The notes under the pieces: model-generated
The model's database searches: none
The model's input: only the letters and a program-made list of their open reading frames with translations
What the model was told of the DNA's origin: nothing
Assembly: GCA_027575765.1 (NCBI GenBank)
Contig: JANBPT010000926.1
Location: forward strand, 1-19,033
Reading direction: 5' to 3'
From: Tieghemiomyces parasiticus
Lineage: Eukaryota > Kickxellomycota > Dimargaritomycetes > Dimargaritales > Dimargaritaceae
Length of the DNA: 19,033 bases
Part shown: positions 7,058 through 18,210 of the stretch, piece by piece
Layout of the letters: every line of letters begins with the position of its first letter
How positions within the stretch are numbered: position 1 is the first letter of the stretch
Translations under genes and position numbers: made by a program

Positions 7058-9872
7058 GGTCGGGTGTTCGCTGAGGGTACTGGACTATGGTACAAGGGGC
7101 GGGGTGAGCACGGTGCGGGTGGCCAGGCAAGCAGTCGACCGGTCCGAATATGGCAAGGGTACGGGCCACGGCTCGTTGCCGCGTCTAGGCAATAAGCAAC
7201 GGATAGAGTCTGTATGTATGCCTCGAGGTTAGGATGGGAGCTACATTCAAAGGAATTATAACGAGGCCAATAGCAGTGGCATATCACAAATAAGGAACAA
7301 TGGGGATATCGGGGTTGGAGGCAGAGCGGGTAGAGGGGCAGACGGCGGCCAACTTATACTGGCCAAGTGGGGAAGTAAGGAGAGGGTAAGAAAACAGGGG
7401 CCGGAGTGGGATGGCAGCGAAAAACAGAGTTGTGGATGACCGATCGCGATGTTCATCTAGCCCGAGCCGTGGCGGCTATGACATATTACGAATGAGGAAG
7501 GGGGAAGGGGGGAGGTGACCAAATAAGAATGGAGATGAGGAATTTTGGTTTCCAAAGGTGGCTGGCCGTAGGAAAGCGGGGGGCGGGAGTGAGAGGGGGA
7601 GAGTAAAGGCCTGGCCTGGCCAAGCGTGGGCGGATATTACGGTGGTATGGGGGAATGAAAAATGGCCCTTCTAAATGTCTGAGCCCGGCCTTAACGTTGC
7701 CCCGGGAAGCAAAGAACCCTACGGAGGTGGCCAAGGGAATATGATGATAAAACTGACAGGCACCCTTGTCACCCCAACTGCTGTAAGTAATGGGCGGAAA
7801 AAAAAACCCTGAGGAAACCGCCAAACCCAGAGGTAGTGGTCCTAAAGCTCCATCGTGCCGAGGATGGCGCTGGATTTATTCTGAGGGCTGGGTGGTTAAC
7901 AGGTTGGAGCTGTCCCAGGGCAAGTGTAATGGTGAGTAAAAAGCGTGCATCAAGAAGGCAGGGGGCAAGATTGACTCGACGGCGGAGGGCTCTGCGAGGA
8001 ATCCAAGCCGCTGAAAATGACCACATTGGACACTTCCACATTTAGGGAGGGAAGATTTCTGCAGCCTGGAGACACCCCGGGGATAGGTGGTCGGCCCGCT
8101 GACGATACACTACGTCTAGGACCAAGTGGCCTCCGGTACGGGCTGGACAGTACTTCGAGGGAGGGGGGTTGCCACAAACACCTACACCAGTTGGGCCTCC
8201 CTAAAATTAGGGCTGCGGTGTGTGAGGTGCCAGCTCTCAATTCGCCCCACGCATCACCATCAGTAAGTGTGAGTACCAGTGATTAGTTTACACAATTCCC
8301 CCGCCGCCCCGATAGAATGCCCAGTCAGATCGGTCGACCCCTAGCTGTGGGGCGAGGTATTGTGAAGGCCCAGGAGGCTGGGGTCGACGGGCAAGGCGGT
8401 CGCGGGGGATATATCCAAGTACGTATCGGGGGGCTCAGGCTAGGAAAGTGCTAAAGATTGGAGTTACGGATTATAGAGTAATGTTTGGTACATGAAGAAT
8501 GGCGCCGGAGCGGCAATCAATCAGTTAAAAGCTATGGAGTGTATACGGTGAACAATACTTCGAAGGAGATTAGATGATGTGACTTCGGCCTGAATCCAGT
8601 TTGGTTGCAACCCGCCCTCCAAGTTTACTGATGGTCCTCGAGATTGCTCAGAGGGCACATCCCCCCCCAAGTGGTAGTTAAGCTTCGTACATCGTTTCCC
8701 CCTAATCTGCTTGTGGCTCTTCGCGGTAGGCCAAACTCCACTTCACCTGGCCCCAACACATCCCGCTGGTGATTAAGCGTGCCATGCATGGAAAGACATA
8801 CAACATGGCTGGGACATTGAGGCCGTCTAAAACGTCGCACGGTGGAAGCTCGGGTCAATACGAAGCCCCAGACAAATACGTGATACAACTTTCCCTTCTT
8901 GATTATCGTCCAGTGCTAGTGGAAATACCCCATTGAGGCTGAAAAGCGAGGCAAGGAACACCAGGCTACGCTTATGAAGACATGAAAAGCCATGTTATCC
9001 GTACAGCTTTTATCATGATATGACTTCTCATGATAGCCCTAGTGTAGCGGATGATGATACGGAACCCTATCCTTGGAGGAAATCCCACCCCCCTATCACC
9101 GCACGTAAGCCGGCTTAGCTCCACGCATGAGCGTCGCAGCTTTTTACACGACGTTAAATAACCTCGCTCCTCCCCCGTCACCGCGGCTACACGTCAGCAT
9201 TAAAAGTGACCTATCCCCCCTGGGGGCCACTTCTCTTGCCGTTGACCTGGGCAACCCGTCATTATTACCGCCAGCACACCAAATGCATGTCGCGGCATTG
9301 CTACCTTATCGACCTTTCAGAATGGAACTCCGTCCGTTGGCGGTCTGTACACACCTCTCTAAGGTACAACGACACAGTGACCAGGCGCCCTGACCCACGC
9401 GCTGACGGCTGTAGTGGCATCTCGTCGACCTTCGGACGGTCCTAACGTGTCGGCTGCTACTGCCGGCTTTTTGCCTGGATTAAACGTTTTTTCGTATTCG
9501 GGTGCATTGACGAATACTCTGGCATGACTCTATATCCGTTGTTATGTGGTAAGCTGGCACGTAGCATAATATAGGCAGTAGGGTAGGGGGAACTGGAAGG
9601 CCCGCCACCTGGATGTAATGTATACCTGAGCCAAGCGTACCCTTTCCGTCTTCCTCCTGACCCTCAGACCGCTTGATACCCTGCAAATCTACGACGCCCA
9701 AGAACCGTTAATCTACGTCAAAAAAGTGTATGCTATCCACCTTGGTATATGAAGCCGGCTGGCATTTAATGTGTTGATAAAGAGCGGCAGGTGCGTCCAG
9801 GGCTTAAGTGCTCGGCTGCCCAGCTACAGTTTATCCGGATGGCTAGGAAGCTCAGGCCACCACAGCTTTTAC
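7058..9872. other. Long gene-free stretch upstream of the GNAT-fold gene
   Basis: No coding sequence with recognisable features was found on either strand over about 2.8 kb. The frames present are short, and many lack an ATG. From about 7300 to 7640 the plus strand is purine-rich with long G runs (for example around 7500-7520 and 7577-7605), so the minus strand, the sense strand of the GNAT-fold gene, is pyrimidine-rich. That fits a promoter or leader of that gene. The remainder, about 8290-9870, must hold the 3' end of SOD1 near its right edge and shows no tRNA- or rRNA-like features. Confidence 0.4.
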
Positions 9873-10334
9873 CTACTGGGTGATCCCAATGACACCGCAG
9901 GCCACCCGATCACCCGAATTCCCGGTACTCAGAGACAACTGGTGGCCGCCGTGGCCCAGATCGTCTTCGTCGGCGTGAACCACGATGGCACGTCCGATGA
10001 TTGAGTACGGGCCTGTCAGCGGAAGCTCGGCATCCTCAATGGTAAATTCAGCCACGCCCTCTAGGTTGGCCATCACGTTGCCCAAGTCGCCCAGGTGTCG
10101 CTCGTAGTCATCAGGCGCGCCGTGGTGGTGGCCGAAGGGATCGAAGTGCGACCCAGCCGAGGTGCAGCCATTCGTGAGGTCGCCGAATTCATGCACGTGG
10201 AAGCCGTGCAGGCCGGGGGTCAGGCCTGTTAGTCTGCCCGTGACGTTGAGATTGGAGGCTTCAGTCGGTTGGTCAAAGTATACGGTGCCGAGGACGTTCA
10301 TTAGGCCTGTAAGGACAGCGACGGCTCTAGTCAT
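9873..10334 (-). CDS. sod1: Cu/Zn superoxide dismutase, cytosolic type
   Basis: Intronless, 153 aa, the usual length for eukaryotic SOD1. It converts superoxide to oxygen and hydrogen peroxide. All key residues fall at the canonical SOD1 numbers: copper ligands H46, H48, H63 and H120; zinc ligands H63, H71, H80 and D83; the C57-C146 disulfide; R143 beside the copper; and D124 bridging the two sites. Signatures GFHVHEFGD (44-52) and [14 protein letters not shown] (138-151) are intact. There is no signal or presequence, so a cytosolic enzyme is expected. The ATG at 10334 has a good context (CACCATGA on the minus strand) and needs no upstream exon. Odd features: residues 122, 132, 133 and 136, usually Lys, Glu, Glu and Lys in the electrostatic loop (animal SOD1 numbering), are Asp, Gln, Leu and Ser here, and extra histidines occur at 69, 70, 128 and 131. 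It is transcribed away from the Pex26-like gene. Confidence 0.97.
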   Translation of the reverse strand: MTRAVAVLTGLMNVLGTVYFDQPTEASNLNVTGRLTGLTPGLHGFHVHEFGDLTNGCTSAGSHFDPFGHHHGAPDDYERHLGDLGNVMANLEGVAEFTIEDAELPLTGPYSIIGRAIVVHADEDDLGHGGHQLSLSTGNSGDRVACGVIGITQ

Positions 10335-11768
10335 GGTGAGGGTAGTACGTGTTTATGTGGCAGCTTCGAGATGCGGACCGGAAAGTGGCAGTGTGGAGGA
10401 CGGTAGCTGCAAGAGGGGAAGAGATGCGCGTAGAATTATCAAGCAGTAACCATGGATGGCTAGGCACCGCGACCTCGCTCGTCGCTTTTAAGGGCCTGGG
10501 GTTCGTTAGCCTTCCGCAAACGACGACCTGGGCTCATGTCTAACCATTAGTACGGGGTCCCAGTAGAGGTTTCGATCAGAGTATGGCGGAGGGGTGGGAG
10601 GGAGGGAACACGAGCTAGTGCAGGCTGGAGAGCCAAGTAGAGCCGCTCCGGGCTTGAGGAGGTTGCCCTCCGTACCTGTAGCGTTGAGGGAGTTTGATCA
10701 TATTATCCTTCTAATATGTTCCCCGTGGATGGTGAACTATGACCACCAGGCTGCCTGCTTGAGATTCGCTCCAAAAATAAACACGCTTCGTTTGAGGAGG
10801 TTGACCCCCCTCGCTGCGCATCGCAGTCACAGACGAGCAATTTGCCAAGAGTCGATGGGTTGGTAAGCTAATGATACTGTAAACCCTTAAATAGATCGGA
10901 GCAGGGCGGCCAAGAACGAGTGTGTGGGCCGGTGATCCTCCCCTCTTCGGGCGCCAGGCAACGGTTGTGGGTTGAAGGGGCAAATATAAAGCTGGGGCTG
11001 CGTGGATGACAAGGGCCCGAATCTGCAGGCCTTGGCTTCGGGGCCGCCGGTTGGCAGACGAGCTTCGTCCCTCTGGGAGTGGCTGGCCGGCTCAGTGGCC
11101 TCTGCCATTGGCCCACCTGCAGCGTAGCAGCCGGCCATAGAGGGCGGCGGCGTCTGTGGCCACACGGCTCTGCCTTTGGCCGTGACGTCCCCTGTGACCG
11201 GCCTCGCCGCTCTCTAGCGCGGGAAAAGGGCGGCGTGGACCCTCACAATGTGCGCCGTCTTTTTTCATGTGCCGACAAGCAACCGCCGCCAGCTGCGCCG
11301 AACAAACCTGCCTGCCGGGCTTTACTCCCCTGCCCCTCCTCCCCATTCGTCCTCTACAACCCCCCGGTTGGCCCTTGTCATTCCTAATTTGTTTATTCGC
11401 TCGACCCCCCGCATAGCTGCTGTCTTCCATTTGCCTACCAACGCAACTTGGCCTTACTCATAACTTTCGACCTGAAACGTTTCTCCACACTCTCCGCGTC
11501 CCATTCCGCTGTCCATCGCTCACGGCCGTCTCTACCCTCCGCCCCGACCAAAATACCGCCCATCCTTGCCACCCTACCCGGCTCCCCCTTCTGTCTCTCG
11601 CCCCTTCAACCTGTTCTTGTCGGCATTGACCCGTCTCCGCATGTTTACCCACCAAGCTCGACTGTAGCCCACCCTTGAATCACATTGACTTTTATCTCCC
11701 GGCCAGCGAACGCTACTTTTTCTCCAGAGGGACTGCCTTCGCTGCTAGAACCTATAGCCCGCTCTTCC
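10335..11768. other. Divergent intergenic region between SOD1 and the Pex26-like gene
   Basis: These 1.43 kb hold the promoters of two divergent genes. A TATAAAG at 10985-10991 (+) could serve the Pex26-like gene, but it lies about 780 bases before the proposed ATG, so either the leader is long or another start site is used. From about 11310 to 11690 the plus strand is strongly C/T-rich, as in many fungal promoters and leaders. I see no clear TATA box on the SOD1 side. No coding frame here is convincing, although a non-coding first exon of the Pex26-like gene cannot be excluded. Confidence 0.4.
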
Positions 11769-13608
11769 ATGACACAGGCCCAGACTCCGGGCCGCGCGGT
11801 GCCCTCTCCGTGTCTGACCCCACCGGGCAAAGGCGGGCTCCGCCGGCGCTGGTCCACATCGCCCGAAGCCGATAACGAGGTCCTGGACAGTTACCACCGG
11901 GCCAGCCGGGACTACCTCCTCATGCGCTACGCTCAGGCCTGGCAGGGGTGCACCCGGGGACTCGCCGCCCTCTATCTCCTCCCGGGCTCGCCCCTGCTCA
12001 CCCCACAGGCCTCTCCGCCGGGCTTCGGCCGACCCTCCCGAACCACTACTTTTGCCAACGCGGCCTCTATCGAGAGCTGGGAAAAGGACCCAGTCAGCGG
12101 CGACACGGCCGGGCGCGACGAGCCAGCCATGGCAGCCCTGTCGTTGGACACGTCGACCACCTCCCGGTCAGCGGCGCGCCACCCCACGCCTCGGAGTCCC
12201 GGAGACCCAACCACCGCAGTGGCCTCCGCCCAGCAGTGGTGGGTGCTGTACCTCACTCTCGTGGGCACTCTCCTGCGCGGGGACGCCACAGGTGCCCTGA
12301 CCTCTGCACCCGCCTACGTCGAAACCCTCGCGCCGAGCCCCTCCCCGCCCACCGGTTCTTCGCCGTCGCTACCTTCCTTCACTGCCGTCGCCACGGCCTC
12401 GTCACCGTCTGCTGGCGTTTATTCCCATGACATTTGGACCGATGAACGGCACCGTCACCACCTTCGCCAGTTCTTCGCCCAGACCCCTTCCCACCTGGAC
12501 GAGGTCTGGGAAGCCCTGCTGACGGGATACGGCGGCGCCGCCTGTCAGGTCCCCGGCGAGGTCATGGTTGCCGCTCTCCTCCTGGCCCTCCAGTACGGCG
12601 CCCTCAAGATCGCGGTAAGCTGGTCAGAGGTTTGGTACGCCAGCCTGCCCGACCGGGTGCTGGATCTTCTGGAAAGTCCAGCAGACAACGTGGCCCTTGA
12701 CCCGGCCTCGGACGTGGCAACATGGTATGCTGCCTATGAACAGGTCACCGAACTCTACGTGCTCCACGCCCTCCCTCGTTCCGAAGAATGGGCCGCCGCG
12801 GAGTCGTTTGTAGAATACAGCCAAATACTCCGACCCGCTACCAAGGTGGTAAGTCCATACTGTGGTCCAGACCAAGAGGTTCGGTTGGCTTTCTGACGCG
12901 GAAAGCTCGACTCTTGGCCCTGTGGTGACGCGTGTGCAACACAGCCTGCTCGTCATTACCTTCAACCTCCTCCCTCTGGATACATATTCCTAACGCTGAC
13001 GTGCGCCACTTCTAAACTTACCACCTGCCATTACCCCTGTTTTCTACGTTGTACAGTACCTCACCAAGACCCTCAAGGTCATGCGCCAGCGGCAACGACA
13101 GGCTGCCAAGAAAGCCAAGCGGCGGGAAGAGCGCCGGAAGGCTGACCGGCTCAAGGCCCAACAGCAGCAGAAAAGTAAGGCGGCTGCGGAGAAGGATGGT
13201 TCTACCTCGCCGGCTGGTATTCAGCATTCGACCGGTCCGGAAGCCAACCAGGTCAGAGTCGTAACACCGGACCAACTTCGTGACCTCGATCGATCCGCGG
13301 AACGGGTGGTGCTCTCCCGACCCACCACATCGACACCAAGTCACCGGTCAAAATCAACCGCGTCCGCTGCAACTACGCCCTTGTTCTTTTCCCCTGCGGT
13401 CGTCGCACATTACTTCCGGGTCTTCCGCCGAATCCTTGAACAGCAGCTGGCCCGCCGCGGACACTTCCTTATCCCCATCTTGGTGGCCGTCCTCCTAGCC
13501 GTCTATTTGCGGCGAGTCCTGCGCGCTTCACGCTGGTCGATGGTGCTGCGTCCGCTCCTGGCTAAACTTTGGCAGACTATCGTCATGGGGACCACGGTGA
13601 CTTTTTGA
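11769..13608 (+). CDS. pex26: Pex26-like tail-anchored peroxin (2 exons)
   Basis: Exon 1 is 11769-12848 and exon 2 is 13057-13608. The 208-base intron (GTAAGT...TACAG, phase 0) has a CTAAC box near 12991. The product is about 543 aa. I placed the start at ATG 11769; the frame is open further up but without an ATG. A helical N-terminal part (YHRASRDYLLMRYAQAW, about 42-58) is followed by a Pro/Ser-rich linker, QQWWVLYLTLVGTLL (155-169) and a conserved-looking helical block ending YEQVTELYVLHALP...EWAAAESFVEY (323-350). That pattern resembles fungal Pex26 (YE.v.ELYVLHvLPr..EWdyAreF). Residues 369-407 are extremely basic and Gln-rich. One transmembrane helix lies at about 496-511, followed by RRVLRASR and about 24 more residues, fitting a tail-anchored membrane protein. 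Pex26/Pex15 proteins anchor the Pex1-Pex6 AAA ATPases that recycle the Pex5 import receptor at peroxisomes. Identification is by remembered family pattern; another tail-anchored protein remains possible. Confidence 0.65.
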
Positions 13609-14534
13609 CGCCCACGGTTACTGGCCACTAAAGGCGCAAAGGAGAGTTGTATAAGAGACCCTTACTCCCCCCTCGCCCACATCTTTACGGCTTTCTATGT
13701 GCCCCCCCCCTCTATTGTAACTCCCCAACTGCCCCGGTTTTTTTTTAAGTAGCGACTCAACCCCCGCCCCTTGATGCCAAATTTAGTATCTAAGGCGGTT
13801 TCCGTTTTGGTTGCGAATGGGGGGGACACAGTTTGACAACGAGCGGATTGTCGCCTAGTTCCCTCATATTTACCACCGGCGCTGCATAACGGGCGGTTTT
13901 TCCAAGACCAATTGCAACTCCGGAGATGACCCCGAGGTTACTGTGCCACTATCCGGTGCCCCACTATAGGAGGAGATGGATACATCCGGTTGAGTACGCT
14001 CTGATAAAGCGGAAGGTAGGGCGGGAGACTCTTCTCGACTTCTTGCTCTTAATTTATCTCGTTAGGATTTTAACCAGTATTTCACCACGGCCGCCACCCG
14101 TCTTTCATCCTATCTGTGCCACCCAAGCCTCATTGCCACCATATGGCTGTACAGCCGTTGGTACCTTCGGCCTCCCTCTCTCTTCTGTGCCTTCAACCGA
14201 CGTGACCCCGTGTCTCTTGGACCGCTCGTATTCTAACGAGGAAAGCAGCGAGATCCTCAGGATCTCCATTGTCCGTTCTTCAATAACTTGTCAAAGTAGA
14301 TGACCGTAGGCAAAAACTATATAAAGTGAAGCTATTACACCCAATTCATAACTCTCTCTTACACGCCATAATTCATCCTTACCGTACCCCAACAATTTCT
14401 TGAAATTATACTTAAATCCCTCTTCGACACTTTCTCTCTGGTACTGTGAGGTAGCTTATTGGCCCTCCCTTTTTTTTCTCTTCTAACTGTACCCCCATTA
14501 ATTCCCTGTCGTTTCGTATCGATTCAACACCAAG
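13609..14534. other. Intergenic region: 3' end of the Pex26-like gene and promoter of the next gene
   Basis: No gene is called in these 926 bases. C runs (around 13702-13710) and a T run (around 13738-13746) occur soon after the Pex26-like stop and may lie in its 3' region; no AATAAA is evident. An ATG-started frame at 13926-14303 (125 codons) has no recognisable domain and ends just before the TATA box, so I regard it as chance. The right third is the promoter and leader of the gene starting at 14535. Confidence 0.4.
14318..14326 (+). promoter_or_regulatory. TATA box of the signal-peptide/F-box-like gene
   Basis: TATATAAAG lies 209 bases before the ATG at 14535 and is the clearest TATA box in the window. 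The following 200 bases are C/T- and A/T-rich with no upstream ATG in a good context, as in a fungal leader. A strong TATA suggests regulated rather than constitutive expression, which is an inference only. Confidence 0.5.
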
Positions 14535-16207
14535 ATGCGCCTCTGCATCGTCCTAACCTTCTCTACTGTGCTGCAACTAAGCGCCTGGGCCGCCAAAGAA
14601 CTCGGTATGCAACACACTCGTCCCCTGACCTGCGTTGATTCTTCTGTCCTGGCAGGTATCTTGGAGCATCTGACGACGCACGAGCGAGGCACGCTGAGGC
14701 TAACCTCACGTGGGTATCGCATGGCAGTCGACGCCTACGAGCGGCGACTGAATCGTAAGGTAAGGCTTAAATATCAGGTTAGAATATTTGGGTGCGGACA
14801 GGGCGATGGTATCGGCCAGTCAGGATTAACCAACCTCGTGGCACCCTTGTATCATCCCAGCCAGATCCTTAGCCGTACCTCCCGACGTTACTCTCCCGTA
14901 AGCCGAGGGTAACGGCTACACACTATCTTCCCCCCTCCTAACTCCGCCTTTATCGTTACCAAAAATGTCCTTACGTCGTCTTCCGCCAGCGCCTGGTTTA
15001 CATCAGAAGCAATATGAAGGCGGGCGTCGAAAGTCTGGCCTCATCAGCCTCTGAAAAAACTTTCGATACGCTCGCCGAATTGATGCGGCCTTTTGTCCGC
15101 TCCTGGCTGCTTATCGAGGCGCGGCTCACGCATATGCGACCGGGCCGGCTGGGTGAGTTTTGCTCGCAGGTCACCAACATGATAGAGCTTTTCCGTTCCA
15201 TCGTGGCCTCGCCCCGAGACCGACGGTGGCCCGGGTTGATCGCTTTGCGGAACGATATAATCCATCACCTGGGTCCAAAGGCTTCGGTGGTGGGCGACTA
15301 CGTACGACCTCTTCCCCATGTAGGAGATGTCGAGGAGACGTCCAATTCGCTACCGACAGGTATTAACAGTTGGTTCACCGGCTTGCTCCGCCGTCAGGTC
15401 TCAATGTTAACGCCGGCCGATCTGTTACTTGCCCCGCCCTACGCAGTGCTCTATGATCTTATTGACCTGTTCAATACCGATGACAATTTGGGCCAGTTCC
15501 TTCGTCTGGTCAGCGCTAAACCCACTGCCCAACACCTCATGGAGCACCTCATCGGCCCGACCCTACCCACCCCCCTCTTTAACCTGAAACGGCCCCGTGT
15601 GCTGTACGGGCCCTCAACTGATCACCGCAAAGAACGGGGTGCCCAGTCGCCTTACTGGTCTAGCGACCTCGCCTTGACCCTCATTACCCTGAGGATGCTC
15701 GAACGGCCCGCAGAACCCATCGAACCGTCGTCGGAACTCGGCCGATTTTTGAACGACCAAGGATTAACGTCGACCCAAGGGCAGTGGCGAGTGTGGGCGC
15801 TAGGAACCGAGCTGGGGCTCCCCGGTATGGATGTGCTATTCGAAGGGGCTCGATTTGGCGTGGCCGACTACGCAGCAATTGCGGCGTGCAGTCGCTCCCA
15901 GCAATGGACGACGGCCGAAAACCGGGCCGGCGAACGTTTGCCACGTGAATATCAAGCGTTGACACAGTGTCCTGAGGATGCGTTCTATACCGCTTCGCCC
16001 GTCCGGTTGGGTGCTAAGCGGAGCCTAGTCGTTCAGGTCTTTACTGTGTCTGTTCCGACCGGAAATTCCCTTGAGAGTTCGGAGGGTGGGCAACTCGATC
16101 AGGATCAAACGTTAGAGCAGTATGATTGGGATGCAGACCATGCTATGGGCGAAACGAACATATTTGGTACCTGGGCCGATTTTCTCGGCATAGAGTTAGA
16201 GGAGTAG
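14535..16207 (+). CDS. Signal-peptide protein with an F-box-like segment, function unknown (2 exons)
   Basis: Exon 1 is 14535-14759 and exon 2 is 14990-16207. The 230-base intron (GTAAGG...CCGCCAG, phase 0) has a CTAAC box near 14937 and a good pyrimidine tract. The joined product is 480 aa. Residues 1-19 form a classic signal peptide: Arg at 3, hydrophobic core CIVLTFSTVLQL, and AWA before a likely cut. Residues about 34-65 (VDSSVLAGILEHLTTHERGTLRLTSRGYR) fit the two-helix F-box pattern (LP.E.L..IL..L...dl..l..vsr.wr). The remainder (76-480) looks alpha-helical, has few cysteines, no visible transmembrane helix and an acidic C-terminus (YDWDADH...GIELEE); I recognise no enzyme in it. An F-box normally works in the cytosol with Skp1, so its place after a secretion signal is puzzling. 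Either the resemblance is superficial or the leader is not a secretion signal. The ATG has A at -3 and a TATA box upstream. Confidence 0.6.
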
Positions 16208-16719
16208 ACTAGACGAAGCCCATGTCACTGTGGTTGAATACAACTTTATTTTTCCTAGCCTGATTGAGATTTACGGTCTATGGTTTAGTAGTGGCCATCG
16301 TTGACTTTCGTGGCCTTACAAGCTGCTCGCTGTCGCCCTGAAACGTTAAATAGGCGAACCTCCGAGCCATCACTACACTTCCGATCGCCTTCTAAATTGA
16401 TCTATACCGCTATACTGCCTCCCCTTCCCCATATCTCATATACTTGTTGATGCCCCCTTAATGACACCAGTGCAGCAGTTGCTTGGACGACTCTGATTCC
16501 TGTCGCACCACCCCTATACCCCGTGCCGCGTCAAAACGGAGCGTTAGGGATTACGATTCTCAAGCTCGCCTCCTTTTCCCCCTCTCGCACTAATCGTATA
16601 CTGACGTACGCCACTGCTGAATCTTACTAGCGGATAAACGGGTGCCCTGACGTGTGACGGTATCATTACCAGGCATGGCCCTATATATCCGTCTTTTGCA
16701 TTTATCTCTTGCACATGGC

Positions 16720-16775
16720 GGGGGGGGTATAGGCAAGAACTCCGAAGCAACCCCTAGACATATATAGCCCCCCCC
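16720..16775. repeat. G8TATA / TATA(G)C8 inverted repeat
   Basis: GGGGGGGGTATA at 16720-16731 can pair with TATAGCCCCCCCC at 16763-16775, leaving one bulged G and a 31-base loop. This gives a 12-bp stem in intergenic DNA about 510 bases after the F-box-like gene. It may be a chance pairing of homopolymer runs or a structured 3' or promoter element. Confidence 0.4.
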
Positions 16776-18204
16776 TCCCCAGGCGAACCAATTTAGAATG
16801 GCAGCACTTCAATCTGGTGCCTGGAAAACTCATACACCGAGTCGGGACCATTCACTCGGCCCTGCCCCCAGCGGACACGAATGTGACTTCAATTTTCATC
16901 TGACGGTCGCTCCGTTAAACGTGGATAGTTCTCGTTATTAGACCTCGCGCCCAGAATAAATATAACCTAAATCATTCAACCGTCTAAATTTCTCCTTTTG
17001 TCGCTATTTAACACCTCTCAAAATACTTCAATAAGTTTAAGGTATTCTCTCTACATGAGACCGCCTGTTGGTCACCCCCAGGACCCTTAAAAACAGTATA
17101 ACCCAATTTGAAATTGTACCATTCTTTTTAGCACAGTATACGGTCTTTACCTCATTACCTTATCCAAGCCCAAAGACCAAGTCCAAGCTCGATGCGCGAC
17201 GCCTTATTAAATTTATCAGGCCTGCATGGCCAAAGGCAGCCATACCAAACTCACCTGCCCAATTGGAAGCTTGCGGTCCCTTGCTGCATATTGGTTTACA
17301 GCCGGGTATATTGCTTTCACCCGAGTTACAGCCCACACAAAGATCGGATCCAGCTTAGACCACTATGTTGGACAAGGTTGGAGAGTTTGATAGGTACTTG
17401 TTCTGGGCCATACTGGCAGATAACCTCCAACTACCAGGCGAATAACCGGCCCAAACCTGTCACACTTTCCCTTCTATCATGACCACCATCCTACGCAGGG
17501 ATCTGTAATTTCCCGGCGACCTCAATTGTTGGCCACTAGAATCTTACGGGCTACGGGTGCCACCGTCAGGTACGTTAGGTAGTCAGCTTCCCATAGAACC
17601 CTCCTTCTCCTCCCGGGGCAGTGACAACCTACTGGTCGCCATTGTCGCCGACAACGCAATCTAGGTCTACTATTACAAGCCACTTGATTTGAGTAGTTAA
17701 AAATGGGGCCTTGAGGGCAGTGTAGTGGCATGTCAGATGTACCAAATCCACCTGAAAAAAGATGCCAGCAAGGTCCTAGTCCAATCGATACAAGGCTTGC
17801 TCCAATCCATAACTAGAACCAGCTCGTCGATCGATTCAGACTGGCGGTCATCACCTTGGACAAGTGCTAGCCTGGTTGGTTGCTTTTTAATCACCTCTAC
17901 TCCCTCCTGTATAATCTGCCAACCCTACTATATCTACTCACCCCTTGCGGAAGCTACCCACTGCAGCCGATCCCAATCCCCAGCGACCACCTCAATGTCA
18001 TCGATTCAAGGTTCACGTCACACACTCCCACGCACCCTGTCCAAGCTTGGCTCATGGGATTCTCGGTCAGAAACCCTGCACCTCCGACCCCCCCCCACCC
18101 ACCCTCCCTACCTTCCGCAGCTTCCTTCACTTTAAAGCCCATTGTCGGGTGCTGGTTAGCAGTTTCAGTGGATGTCGAATTGGTTCATGGCGCACTCGTC
18201 TTGG

Positions 18205-18210
18205 TATATA
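18205..18210 (+). promoter_or_regulatory. Possible TATA element of the CLYBL-like gene
   Basis: TATATA lies about 150 bases before the ATG at 18362, inside a C/T-rich stretch. Position and surroundings fit a fungal core promoter, but the motif is short. Confidence 0.3.

Noticed and set aside
11685..11768. Extended N-terminus of the Pex26-like protein from 11685
   Set aside because: The codon at 11685 is TTG; the first in-frame ATG is at 11769, so the extra 28 residues are unlikely to be translated.
12613..12618. GTAAGC inside the first exon of the Pex26-like gene as an intron donor
   Set aside because: The frame stays open and the encoded helical block (VWYASLP) looks like conserved Pex26 sequence, so the motif is read as coding.
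13926..14303. 125-codon ATG-started frame between the Pex26-like and F-box-like genes
   Set aside because: It has no domain or signal peptide and no plausible intron partner, and it ends immediately before the TATA box of the next gene.
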